The position numbers and the translations under genes are program-made. Source: Flavobacteriaceae bacterium F08102 (GTDB taxonomy: Bacteria; Bacteroidota; Bacteroidia; Flavobacteriales; Flavobacteriaceae). Taken from it: a DNA stretch of 64,000 nucleotides. Position 1 is the first letter of the stretch; the number at the start of each line of letters is the position of its first letter. Below, piece after piece: positions 37,901 to 44,460 of this stretch. Under the pieces are notes generated by a model, which had not been told where the DNA came from, ran no database searches, and was given only the letters and a program-made list of their open reading frames with translations. Location of the stretch: the NCBI GenBank assembly GCA_023015935.1, contig JALKAY010000002.1, forward strand, positions 310,001 to 374,000, written 5' to 3'.

Positions 37901-39089
37901 TTTTGGTTTTTCCTGTTTCTTTTTCTATATAAGTTTGTTCCCAACTTTCAAATTGGCAAAAACTCAATAATCCTTTTTGAGACTTTAATTTACGCTGATA
38001 AAAAATGATAATATCACGGACTTCTTTTTTTAATTTGTTAGTCAATTGCGGATGATACTTAGCTTGTGTTTCCCAAATTTTTTCAAACTCATCTAAATAA
38101 TCTTGTCGGTAAAATACTTGGTTTTTGAGTGATGTATGTGGATTTTTCAGTAATTGTTTGTATAGGTATTCACCTACAGTTTCTTTATGAAAATAAAGTT
38201 CTTTACTGCGGTCTGAAATCGCTCCTAAATAACCGCTCGACTGGTTTAAATTATTGTTTATTTCTTGTAAAACAATAGCTAAATGTTCTAAATCTAGTTT
38301 TTTTACCAGAGCCGCTGCCCGTAATTCGTAACGTTTTAATTTTTGTTCAGCAGCTTTTCCTTCTAGTTTTATGCCTTGAATATTAAATGTCTTTTGACAA
38401 ATTGTCCACGTAGCTCCTTTGTTTTTGCCTTGTAGGGTTTTATACAATTCTTGTGTTAAAATGTTGGGGTAGTATTTTTTTTGAGTATTCCAAATTTTTT
38501 CGAATTCGGCTTGTAAATCTGAACGATAAAAGTCTGGAATGTACTTTTTACCATTTTTTAATAATTCTAGAACATATTGTCCTGGCGTTTGGTTGTATTC
38601 ATACAATGTTTTAGCAACAGACATACCATCTATTGTTTGTCCTTCCTCTTCATTATTGGCTTTTCGACTACTCCTATAACCACGTTTTTTATTTATAGCT
38701 AATAAAACACGAGCAAAATCTTCTAAATCTATTTTTTCTCGAGCAGATTTTGCGCGTAATCGCAAAGTTTGATGTGTAGTGTTTCTACCAACTTCGGTTA
38801 AAGGGGTGTCTTTTGTTATAAAACCATGGTTGATTAAAACCTCAATAAGTTTTTCACGGCGCAGTTTGTAGCGTTGTAAATTACGTCTCGCTCCACGTTT
38901 TAACGTTCGATTTGCATTTGTTGATAAAGGTCTTCCTTTTTCAAAATCCGTTTTTTCATCAGTAGTTAAAGGGTTTACTCTAACTCCCATTTTTATAATT
39001 GAAGATTTTTCGTCTTTACTTTCGGATTCGTTTACCAATGCCCATCCTATAGATGCAGTTCCTAAATCTAATCCAAGTATTTTTTTCAT
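34917..39089 (-). CDS. cas9: CRISPR effector nuclease Cas9 (type II-C)
   Basis: A 1390-residue RNA-guided DNA nuclease. RuvC-I is Gly-Leu-Asp-Leu-Gly-Thr (Asp8), followed by an Arg-rich bridge helix (about 60-80). RuvC-II has Ile-Arg-Ile-Glu-Leu-Ala (Glu702). The HNH domain has Asp-Ile-Glu-His-Ile-Ile-Pro (Asp783, His786), and RuvC-III has His-His-Ala-Ile-Asp-Ala (Asp962). All catalytic residues are present, so it should be active. The start at 39089 puts RuvC-I at the N-terminus as in all Cas9 proteins. The frame stays open further upstream only because it runs into the tracrRNA anti-repeat. Cas9 works with the tracrRNA on the opposite strand and crRNAs from the array. Confidence 0.97.
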   Translation of the reverse strand: MKKILGLDLGTASIGWALVNESESKDEKSSIIKMGVRVNPLTTDEKTDFEKGRPLSTNANRTLKRGARRNLQRYKLRREKLIEVLINHGFITKDTPLTEVGRNTTHQTLRLRAKSAREKIDLEDFARVLLAINKKRGYRSSRKANNEEEGQTIDGMSVAKTLYEYNQTPGQYVLELLKNGKKYIPDFYRSDLQAEFEKIWNTQKKYYPNILTQELYKTLQGKNKGATWTICQKTFNIQGIKLEGKAAEQKLKRYELRAAALVKKLDLEHLAIVLQEINNNLNQSSGYLGAISDRSKELYFHKETVGEYLYKQLLKNPHTSLKNQVFYRQDYLDEFEKIWETQAKYHPQLTNKLKKEVRDIIIFYQRKLKSQKGLLSFCQFESWEQTYIEKETGKTKTRTVGNRVISKSSPLFQEFKIWQNLNNLEFINTSKGEIIKIAEIDDDIRETIFSELNVRGDLKPTQILKILSNFIPIGKTSAWKCNFEQIEGNRTNASLYDVYQKIAEYEGYGFDWNKKNARQINEELKTIFPEIGIDPSILDFNAELEGADFNNQTSYQLWHLLYSAEDDVKISEEDKLVYGNTNVALKKKLHSKYGFKPNYAALLANISLQQDYGNLSTKAIKKIIPYLKAGNIYSKACDLAGYNHSNSFTKREFENRELKPKLALLKKNSLRNPVVEKILNQMVNVINQLIDTYGKPDEIRIELARELKKNAKERAEMTKGIAAATRINDDIRKTITKEFGIPNPTKSDVVRYKLWLELEPRGFKTLFTNKYIPKNKLFSKEIDIEHIIPKALLFDDSFSNKTLAYRNTNLKKANRTAYDFISSDYHSELENYVERVSSLYNDGKGTISKAKRNKLLLTQAKLPEGFIERDLRNSQYIAKKAKEILQDLVRTPIVSTSGRITDKLREDWDLINVMKELNMPKYKTLGLTEFEERLDKGSQKLKKVEVIKDWTKRNDHRHHAIDALTVAFTTHNHIQYLNNLNASVDKKSALYGIKNKITYKNEEGKRKFKKPMPNFRTEAKKHIESVLISFKTKNKVVTRNINKTKKKNEVYKKLELTPRGQLHKETVYGKRKKALEKPTKLNKKFNLEQAHLVIDTTQRDLVIEHLVKFDNKPELAFDTKTLKKEPILFKNEPLKEVLCFEEIFTIRKDITPENFKDVKTIHKVVDLKVRQILLDRLTEFKGNPKEAFSDLEKNPIYLNKAKGITIKRATITGVTNAEPLHYKKDHLGKVILNDDNLKEAVDFVSTGNNHHVAIYEDANGNWQEQIVSFFEAVTRVNQGIPIIDKTYNKELGWRFLFTMKQNEMFVIPAQGFDPKGIDLLDEKNYNQISPYLYRVQKIATKNYMFRHHLETTINNNLDFTYKHFQSTRVLQGIIKVRINHIGKIVQVGEY

Positions 39090-39143
39090 ATTTGAGCTAG
39101 TATTAAAAAAAGAACCTACAAGTACAGAAAAATCTTTCAAATA

Positions 39144-39167
39144 AAAAAGGGGAATTTTCCCCTTTTT
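39144..39167. terminator. Symmetrical hairpin between cas9 and tracrRNA
   Basis: An 11-bp perfect stem (AAAAAGGGGAA with TTCCCCTTTTT) and a 2-nt loop, which can work as a terminator on either strand. It may insulate the divergent cas9 and tracrRNA units. If the cas9 promoter lies to its right, it would instead sit in the cas9 leader. On the minus strand TTTG-N19-TAGGTTCT between it and the cas9 start is a possible cas9 promoter. Confidence 0.5.
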
Positions 39168-39196
39168 ATATTGCTTATTTATTATTAATTTAGTCG

Positions 39197-39276
39197 CCTG
39201 AAAGCAATTCACAATAAGGATTATTCCGTTGTGAAAACATGCAAAGCGGCAAGTTAAACCTTAGTCGCTTTTTTAT
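39197..39276 (+). ncRNA. tracrRNA of the type II-C system
   Basis: The plus strand carries a 17-nt anti-repeat (CTGAAAGCAATTCACAA, 39198-39214), which is perfectly complementary to the 5' part of the CRISPR repeat. It is followed by TAAGGATTATTCCGTT, which matches the TAAGGCTAGTCCGTT nexus of Streptococcus pyogenes tracrRNA in form, and by a terminator hairpin (AAGCGGC pairing with GTCGCTT) and TTTTTT. A -7 like TAATTTAG at 39186-39193 suggests a start near 39197. The RNA would be about 80 nt. It is divergent from cas9. Confidence 0.88.
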
Positions 39277-39316
39277 TTTTTAGTAGTATACCCTCAAAAA
39301 GGGATGATACTCATTA

Positions 39317-39351
39317 AAAGCCAAAACCTCGAAAAGTAGTTTTATGGCTTT
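39317..39351 (+). terminator. Second hairpin after the tracrRNA
   Basis: Arms AAAGCCA and TGGCTTT, with an inner AAAC/GTTT stem, are followed on the plus strand by ATTATTTTTT. It may be a back-up terminator for the tracrRNA, or the end of a separate small RNA. Confidence 0.4.
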
Positions 39352-39398
39352 ATTATTTTTTAGCTTATGCTCAACGAACGCTGGGAACGTCGTAAATG

Positions 39399-39427
39399 AA
39401 AAAAAAATTGAAAAATCGAAGATTTTT
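39399..39427 (-). terminator. Terminator after the tRNA-Pro repeats
   Basis: AAAAATC-TTC-GATTTTT on the minus strand (39411-39427) is followed by an almost unbroken T run. It lies just beyond the last copy of the tRNA 3' end and would stop any transcript that passes the earlier terminators. Confidence 0.65.
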
Positions 39428-39440
39428 AGGCTTTTAATGG

Positions 39441-39765
39441 TCGGGATGACAGGATTTACAGAATCCTATAAAACCCTCATGGCAAATTAAAAATACAGGC
39501 TGACGCCTTTACATTTTTTGTTTACATGCCCATACAAAAACAAGGCTTTTGACGTACATATAAACAAAAAATGATTTGCTTTTGCAAATCATTTTTAATT
39601 TAGTCGGGATGACAGGATTTACAGAATCCTATAAAACCCTCATGGCAAATTAAAATGCAGGCTGACGCCTTTATATTTTTTGTTTACATGCCCTTACAAA
39701 AACAAGGCTTTTGACGTGCTTATAAACAAAAAATGATTTGCTCTTGCAAATCATTTTTAATTTAG
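39441..39765 (-). repeat. Two tandem 162/163-bp repeats carrying tRNA-Pro 3' ends
   Basis: Unit 1 is 39441-39603 and unit 2 is 39604-39765. They differ at about seven positions by eye. Each starts (plus-strand view) with TCGGGATGACAGGATTT, which is the last 17 nt of the tRNA-Pro that follows at 39766-39782. Each also carries a T-arm-like hairpin (AGGATT/AATCCT) and a 13-bp terminator stem (AAAAATGATTTGC/GCAAATCATTTTT). In the direction of tRNA transcription the order is tRNA, spacer, tRNA 3' end, spacer, tRNA 3' end. Confidence 0.92.
39724..39758 (-). terminator. Terminator of tRNA-Pro (copy in repeat unit 2)
   Basis: On the minus strand a 13-bp stem AAAAATGATTTGC / GCAAATCATTTTT with a 4-nt loop is followed by more T. 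It starts 8 bp after the tRNA. The same structure with a TTTT loop (plus view) recurs at 39562-39596 in repeat unit 1. Confidence 0.75.
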
Positions 39766-39839
39766 TCGGGATGACAGGATTTGAACCTGCGACCCCACGG
39801 CCCCCAGCCGTGTGCGCTACCGGGCTGCGCTACATCCCG
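39766..39839 (-). tRNA. tRNA-Pro (anticodon GGG)
   Basis: On the minus strand the acceptor stem CGGGATG pairs with CATCCCG and the discriminator base is A. The D arm contains AGCGCAGCCCGGTAGCGC, the anticodon arm is CACGG-CTGGGGG-CCGTG with anticodon GGG, and the T arm has loop TTCAAAT. The 3' CCA is not encoded. The fold is complete, so it should be functional. Confidence 0.97.
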
Positions 39840-40413
39840 AAACTAAATAATTTATAACTTAAAGAACATCTATATTACTAAGTTTTCCCTTTGATTTCTA
39901 AGCTGAAATCTGCAGGTGCCTACAGGGTATAGTCGAAAATAACTTTCTTAACCTAGTAAGGTCGGCAAAACTATAAAATTTAACTTAAATATTCATAACG
40001 ATTCGATGGATAAATATAAAATTCTATGATAGGTTACCTTAATAGGGGTACGTTATTTAATAAATTGGAAATAAAAATCTTGGCTTAACATAGCTGCTTG
40101 CTCTCTTTTTAATTGGAGTTAGCTAGATCAATTGTAAGCGTGATGGTTGGGTTTTGTTTGGCTGATTTTGACTTCAACGTTGCTTTAATTGCAATGGGAT
40201 GCTTATAAAATATCGCCGGAAGAAAACGGATAGCCATTTCTAGGTATGGAGTATTTCCAATGAAGAAGTCATTGAACGAATAGAATAGGTTGTAACTTTA
40301 GTATGAATAGGGTAGAAGTAAAGGAATGACAAATAGGTGTTTTAGTCTTCTGTTAATTAGTTTACTTTGGTTATTTTGGTGTTTTTAAAAATAACCATAA
40401 ACGAAGTGAGAAA
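39840..40413. other. Non-coding stretch between tRNA-Pro and a methyltransferase gene
   Basis: I see no convincing gene, repeat or RNA structure in these 574 bp. The promoter of tRNA-Pro should lie at its left end and that of the methyltransferase at its right end (around 40370-40390, TTTGGTTATTTTGG). Confidence 0.4.
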
Positions 40414-41019
40414 ATGACCCCTCTAACGAATCTCAAACAACAAGTAGGTGCAAAAATTGATATCTATATTTTTGATCAAATTTTAAAAAATCGCTATGCG
40501 CTAAAGGATCTAATTTTAGATGCAGGGTGTGGCCATGGTCGGAATATTCATTGGTTTTTAGCGCAGGGGATGACCGTTTACGGAATTGATAAACTCAAGG
40601 ATCGAATCCATGTGGTAAAAGAAAAATATCCAACAAGCGCCCAAAATTTTCAGGTGGCGAATTTAGAGCAAATTCCCTTTGATGATGCCTATTTTGACCA
40701 TGTTATTTGTTCTGCTGTGCTACATTTTGCAAAAAGTGAAGATCATTTTAAACAACAATTTTCAGAATTAGTGCGTGTACTCAAGCCTAAGGGACATTTG
40801 TTTATCCGAATGACTTCGGATATTGGTATTGCTGATAAAGTGGTGCCAAAAGGCAATGGTGTATATTTTTTACCTGATAAAACGCATCGTTTTCTGTTGA
40901 CTAAATCGTTGCTTTCTGAAGTTATGAAAATGCATAAGTTGACTTTTGTTGAACCTTTGAAAACAACGAATGTCAACGACTTGCGTTGTATGACTACCGT
41001 AGTGTTGATAAAACGGTGA
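40414..41019 (+). CDS. Class I SAM-dependent methyltransferase
   Basis: A 201-residue protein with a Rossmann-type methyltransferase fold. Motif I is Leu-Asp-Ala-Gly-Cys-Gly-His-Gly-Arg (about 38-46), an acidic residue ends strand 2 (Val-Tyr-Gly-Ile-Asp-Lys), motif II is Gln-Ile-Pro-Phe-Asp-Asp-Ala-Tyr-Phe-Asp near 90, and Leu-Val-Arg-Val-Leu-Lys-Pro-Lys-Gly follows near 125. This matches Methyltransf_11-type small-molecule or lipid methyltransferases. The substrate cannot be inferred. It stands alone on the plus strand between tRNA-Pro and the convergent locus D operon. Confidence 0.85.
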   Translation: MTPLTNLKQQVGAKIDIYIFDQILKNRYALKDLILDAGCGHGRNIHWFLAQGMTVYGIDKLKDRIHVVKEKYPTSAQNFQVANLEQIPFDDAYFDHVICSAVLHFAKSEDHFKQQFSELVRVLKPKGHLFIRMTSDIGIADKVVPKGNGVYFLPDKTHRFLLTKSLLSEVMKMHKLTFVEPLKTTNVNDLRCMTTVVLIKR

Positions 41020-41038
41020 AAAACGAGAATTTAGGGAG

Positions 41039-41088
41039 TCACGAGCCGATGTAACTTGTTGAAAGCTTTCTTTCATAGCCGCTCGTGA
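41039..41088. terminator. Inverted repeat between convergent genes
   Basis: TCACGAG (41039-41045) and CTCGTGA (41082-41088) enclose about 36 nt that contain the palindrome GAAAGCTTTC. It lies between the stops of the methyltransferase and the locus D TlpA gene. No T-tract follows, so a terminator role is only possible. Confidence 0.35.
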
Positions 41089-41095
41089 AATATAG

Positions 41096-42229
41096 TTAGT
41101 CGGTAAATTCTTTCATCAAGATTTTTTCTAAATCTTTTCCTCGCAATGATTCACCAACTATGATCCCTTCTGCATTAACTAAAATATTATAAGGAATACC
41201 ATTAAACTCATAATCTTTCTCACTTTGAGATTTCCACGCTTGAGTATCAATGGTATTTATCCAGGTAGTTTTTTCTTCTTTTAAAGCCTTACGCCATTTG
41301 TTATTACTATCGTCAAGAGAGACAGCATAAATTTCAAAACCTTTATCTTTGTATTCATCGTAGGCAATGCGTAAATGTGGAAATTCTGCACGACAAGGTC
41401 CGCACCAAGATGCCCAAAAGTCTAAAAGTACGAGTTTATTGGTTTTTAAAATCTCTGAAAGGGTATGGGTTTTTCCATTTATATCGACGGAAGTTACATC
41501 GGTATACGGGGTTCCTACACGTGATTTTCTCGATAATCCAGCTTCTTTTTTGGTTTTCTCTTTTTTGTAATATTCATAAGCGAAACCAATACCCATTGCT
41601 TCGGGATGGTCAGGAAAGTTCGAGGTAAATGTGGTTGCTGCTTTTTCAAATTCATCAAAATTAGTCCTTGGGTCAAATTCGTAGAGCGTGTATAGTTGAT
41701 AGGTTGGATGAGACTTGTTGAACCAGTTTTTATTTACAGAGAACATGTAAGAACCAAGCTTTTGTTGTAGTTTTTGCAAGGTTAATTTCTCTTCATCAGT
41801 GGTCTCTTTAGCTTCCATTTCCATGACTTGTTTCCGTAATGCTCCATACCTAGGGTCTTTATGACCTGCGTAAATTTTCGCGGCATATAGGCCCCCTTTA
41901 ATATTGAAAATGGGATATTTTGTAAACAATCCCGAATAGTTGACCGTTCTTTTCTCTATAAAAAGATTTCCGTAAAGGGTGTCTTTACCGTGCGTAGTAA
42001 CCATGGTGTAATAACCGTGCTCATAGGGCACATACCCAGTTAAGGTGAATTTTCCATTTACAACATTCGTTTTAGCAAAAGGAACTAATTCTTTTTTTAC
42101 CACATTACAGATAAAAATAGAATCGGCATCTTTAATATTAGAGAAGTTCCCAATGAGTTTGAAGTTATTTTCTTGTGCAAATATTTGGATGGTAATTAAT
42201 GTGCTAAGTATATAGATGTATTTTTTCAT
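41096..42229 (-). CDS. TlpA/ResA-like thioredoxin-fold protein with signal peptide (locus D)
   Basis: A 377-residue exported protein. The signal ends near Ile-Phe-Ala-Gln without a lipobox. It has a DUF4369-like beta domain (about 23-110), a helical linker and a thioredoxin-like domain with Phe-Trp-Ala-Ser-Trp-Cys-Gly-Pro-Cys (Cys276, Cys279), Val-Ser-Leu-Asp-Asp and cis-Pro Gly-Ile-Pro-Tyr. It is last in locus D, 7 bp after the MORN-repeat gene. Like the locus C protein at 21733, it should be soluble in the periplasm. A disulfide reductase or isomerase role is inferred from family. Confidence 0.88.
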   Translation of the reverse strand: MKKYIYILSTLITIQIFAQENNFKLIGNFSNIKDADSIFICNVVKKELVPFAKTNVVNGKFTLTGYVPYEHGYYTMVTTHGKDTLYGNLFIEKRTVNYSGLFTKYPIFNIKGGLYAAKIYAGHKDPRYGALRKQVMEMEAKETTDEEKLTLQKLQQKLGSYMFSVNKNWFNKSHPTYQLYTLYEFDPRTNFDEFEKAATTFTSNFPDHPEAMGIGFAYEYYKKEKTKKEAGLSRKSRVGTPYTDVTSVDINGKTHTLSEILKTNKLVLLDFWASWCGPCRAEFPHLRIAYDEYKDKGFEIYAVSLDDSNNKWRKALKEEKTTWINTIDTQAWKSQSEKDYEFNGIPYNILVNAEGIIVGESLRGKDLEKILMKEFTD

Positions 42230-42236
42230 TCTTCGT

Positions 42237-42896
42237 TTAATTTAATCCTTTGATATAGGTAATGTCTGTTTTGATTTCCCAAAGTCCTGATTGAAAAATT
42301 TCAACTTCAATAAAGTCTTGTCCATAACTCGCTTTAAGTCTTATTGGATAAGTGACATTGGTGAGTTCTAAAAAGTCATTTGAATTTAATTGTGTTTGGT
42401 ATTGACCTGAAATTACAATAATGGTAAGACGGGGGTATTTTACTTGTTCTTGATTCGTTTTTACATAAAAACGCAAATTATTTATATCATCTTGAATTTT
42501 TCGTAATGAATAGTCCGCTACATTTTGCGATTTTGATATTTTTTTATAGGGTTTTTCAAAGAGGCCTACATAGGTATCTTTGTTCCAATACCCCGTTATG
42601 ATACTATCTGTTTTTATCGTAAGTTTTCCCTTACCCTCTTTTTTCCCTTTGACAAAGGAGCCTTCGTAGATTCTCCCATCTTTCCAGGTATAGGTACCTA
42701 TACCATGGGGTAGCCCTTTTTTAAATTCGCCCACGTACGTATCAATACCCGTTGCGCTTCCTTTTCCATTGGCTTTGCCTTTTTTACACTCACCTTCGTA
42801 GGTCTCATTAATCGTTTTTAATAAGACTTTACAATCTTGAGAGTAGGTTGTATGTAAGGTTAAAATACTTAAAAATAGGATGAGTTGTTTTTTCAT
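42237..42896 (-). CDS. Secreted MORN-repeat protein (locus D)
   Basis: A 219-residue protein with a signal peptide (cleavage near Thr-Tyr-Ser-Gln). Residues about 30-112 hold four or five MORN repeats, with the Tyr-x-Gly-Glu/Asp-Phe/Cys-Lys-x-Gly-Lys-x-x-Gly-Lys-Gly pattern (for example Tyr-Val-Gly-Glu-Phe-Lys-Lys-Gly-Leu-Pro-His-Gly). The C-terminal 100 residues are a separate beta-rich region I do not recognise. MORN repeats form extended beta-hairpin surfaces that bind partners or lipids. A MORN protein inside a SusC/SusD operon is unusual. It lies 60 bp after susD and 7 bp before the TlpA gene. Confidence 0.82.
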   Translation of the reverse strand: MKKQLILFLSILTLHTTYSQDCKVLLKTINETYEGECKKGKANGKGSATGIDTYVGEFKKGLPHGIGTYTWKDGRIYEGSFVKGKKEGKGKLTIKTDSIITGYWNKDTYVGLFEKPYKKISKSQNVADYSLRKIQDDINNLRFYVKTNQEQVKYPRLTIIVISGQYQTQLNSNDFLELTNVTYPIRLKASYGQDFIEVEIFQSGLWEIKTDITYIKGLN

Positions 42897-42956
42897 GTTT
42901 CAATAAGTTAATAAATACCTGCCCACTTCGCAGAATGAAATTGACAGGTATATTTA

Positions 42957-44441
42957 TTAGTAAGAAGGATTTTGTTCTACCACATTTTTACCTGCTTCAA
43001 TGGTCACATAATCGATAGGTAATATGTATTTATCTGGGTTTGTTGCAGAAGGTTTTACGGTCGTTACATCAAATCCATCTACAAAGTGGTAACGGACTAA
43101 ATCAAACCAATCTTCACCTGTTTCAACACCAAGTTCAATACGTTTTTCAATGCGTATGGCTTCTAAAAACTGCGAAAGAGTTATCGATGCTGGATAAGTT
43201 TCAAAGCCGTCATTGCCTGTGGTTGTTGCTCCAGCTCTTTCTCGAATAGTATTAAGTGCATTCAATGCATCAGAACGTACACTATTCGTTGCGCGCGCGT
43301 CAGCTTCGGCATAAATAAGGTAAATTTCGGCCATTCGTAGGTGATAGACCATCTCATAAATATTGGCGGGTGGAAAAAAATTAAAGTTTGATTTTAAGCT
43401 ATCAAAGCCAAAAAATCCACTCATAACTGTCGAGGAAACGCGCGTAGCATCATGTGATATGGTTTGACCTGCAATTACGGTAGACGCTAAGGCAGAATTA
43501 ATATAGGTTGGTGTAACAGCCTCAATGGTACCAATAACATTTCCAATTCCAATCCCTGCTGCGGGTTCGCCCTTCGTTCCAAAAAGAATTTCAGCACTAT
43601 CAAATAAGTCTGGTGTTGAGTGGTCTAAAAAGATTTCGCCATAGCTTTCACTTAGAGCGAAGTTAGGATCTTGTGTGTCAATAATGCTTTTGGCTAAGGT
43701 AGCTGCTTCGGCATACTTGCCTTGATAGAGCAATACTTTTGCCTTTAAACCTTTTGCATACGCAGTGTTGGTGTAATACTTAGCCCTTAAATAGGGACCA
43801 TTAGCAATGGCGTAATTGAGATCGTCAATTATGGCTTCGTAAGAATCACTTACACTGCTTCTAGGGAGTGCATTACCAGATCGGGAAGGTTCCGTTCTAA
43901 TACTAATCCCATACGGAGAAGTATTGTCATAAAATTGTCCCCAAAGTCGCAATAAATAAAAATTGGCCGTTGCGCGTAACATTTTGGCTTCTGCGATAAT
44001 TTCTTGTCGTCTTCCAGGTGTTGGAAATTTATCGTCGGTCAGTGCTTCATCTTTCTCAATGAGCCAATTGGCTCGATTGATGATGTCGTACATTCGCGTA
44101 TAAGCACCTAATCCTTGCGAAGTATTTACCGAAAGGGGATTGTTATTAACGTAACCTTGAACTTCATCGTTATTAAAAAGGAACGTATTGATGAGTACAC
44201 CACTCATTAAAGAGGGAATGGTGTAAATTTCAGGAATACCAACCCCGCTATTTTGTTGGTGGAAACCCGCATAAACGCCTGCTAAAGCTAATTCAGATGT
44301 AGATTCGTCTATGATTGCATCATTTGCATCCAAGGCATTTAAAGGTTTGAAATCGTCTAATTCTTCGGCTAATTGACATGATGAGATGCCTAAAAAAACA
44401 AGGCTTAGTATGTAAATATAGATGTGTTTTATTGTTTTCAT
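42957..44441 (-). CDS. SusD/RagB-like outer-membrane lipoprotein (locus D)
   Basis: A 494-residue lipoprotein with lipobox Ile-Ser-Ser-Cys (Cys22). SusD signs are Ala-Leu-Ala-Gly-Val-Tyr-Ala-Gly-Phe near 52, Ala-Glu-Ala-Lys-Met-Leu-Arg-Ala-Thr-Ala-Asn-Phe-Tyr near 150, Lys-Ala-Lys-Val-Leu-Leu-Tyr-Gln-Gly near 232, Met-Ala-Glu-Ile-Tyr-Leu-Ile-Tyr-Ala-Glu-Ala near 370 and Arg-Ile-Glu-Lys-Arg-Ile-Glu-Leu-Gly near 432. It starts 19 bp after susC. The ligand is unknown. Confidence 0.92.
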   Translation of the reverse strand: MKTIKHIYIYILSLVFLGISSCQLAEELDDFKPLNALDANDAIIDESTSELALAGVYAGFHQQNSGVGIPEIYTIPSLMSGVLINTFLFNNDEVQGYVNNNPLSVNTSQGLGAYTRMYDIINRANWLIEKDEALTDDKFPTPGRRQEIIAEAKMLRATANFYLLRLWGQFYDNTSPYGISIRTEPSRSGNALPRSSVSDSYEAIIDDLNYAIANGPYLRAKYYTNTAYAKGLKAKVLLYQGKYAEAATLAKSIIDTQDPNFALSESYGEIFLDHSTPDLFDSAEILFGTKGEPAAGIGIGNVIGTIEAVTPTYINSALASTVIAGQTISHDATRVSSTVMSGFFGFDSLKSNFNFFPPANIYEMVYHLRMAEIYLIYAEADARATNSVRSDALNALNTIRERAGATTTGNDGFETYPASITLSQFLEAIRIEKRIELGVETGEDWFDLVRYHFVDGFDVTTVKPSATNPDKYILPIDYVTIEAGKNVVEQNPSY

Positions 44442-44460
44442 TTTGTTGTTTTTGTATTAA

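Noticed and set aside
39090-39212. Cas9 extended by 41 residues to an ATG at 39212
   Set aside because: The extra codons read through the hairpin at 39144 and the tracrRNA anti-repeat. RuvC-I starts the protein directly at 39089, as in all Cas9 proteins.
39441-39457. Additional tRNA genes in the repeats
   Set aside because: Only the last 17 nt and an altered T-arm are present. The D and anticodon arms are missing, so these are fragments.
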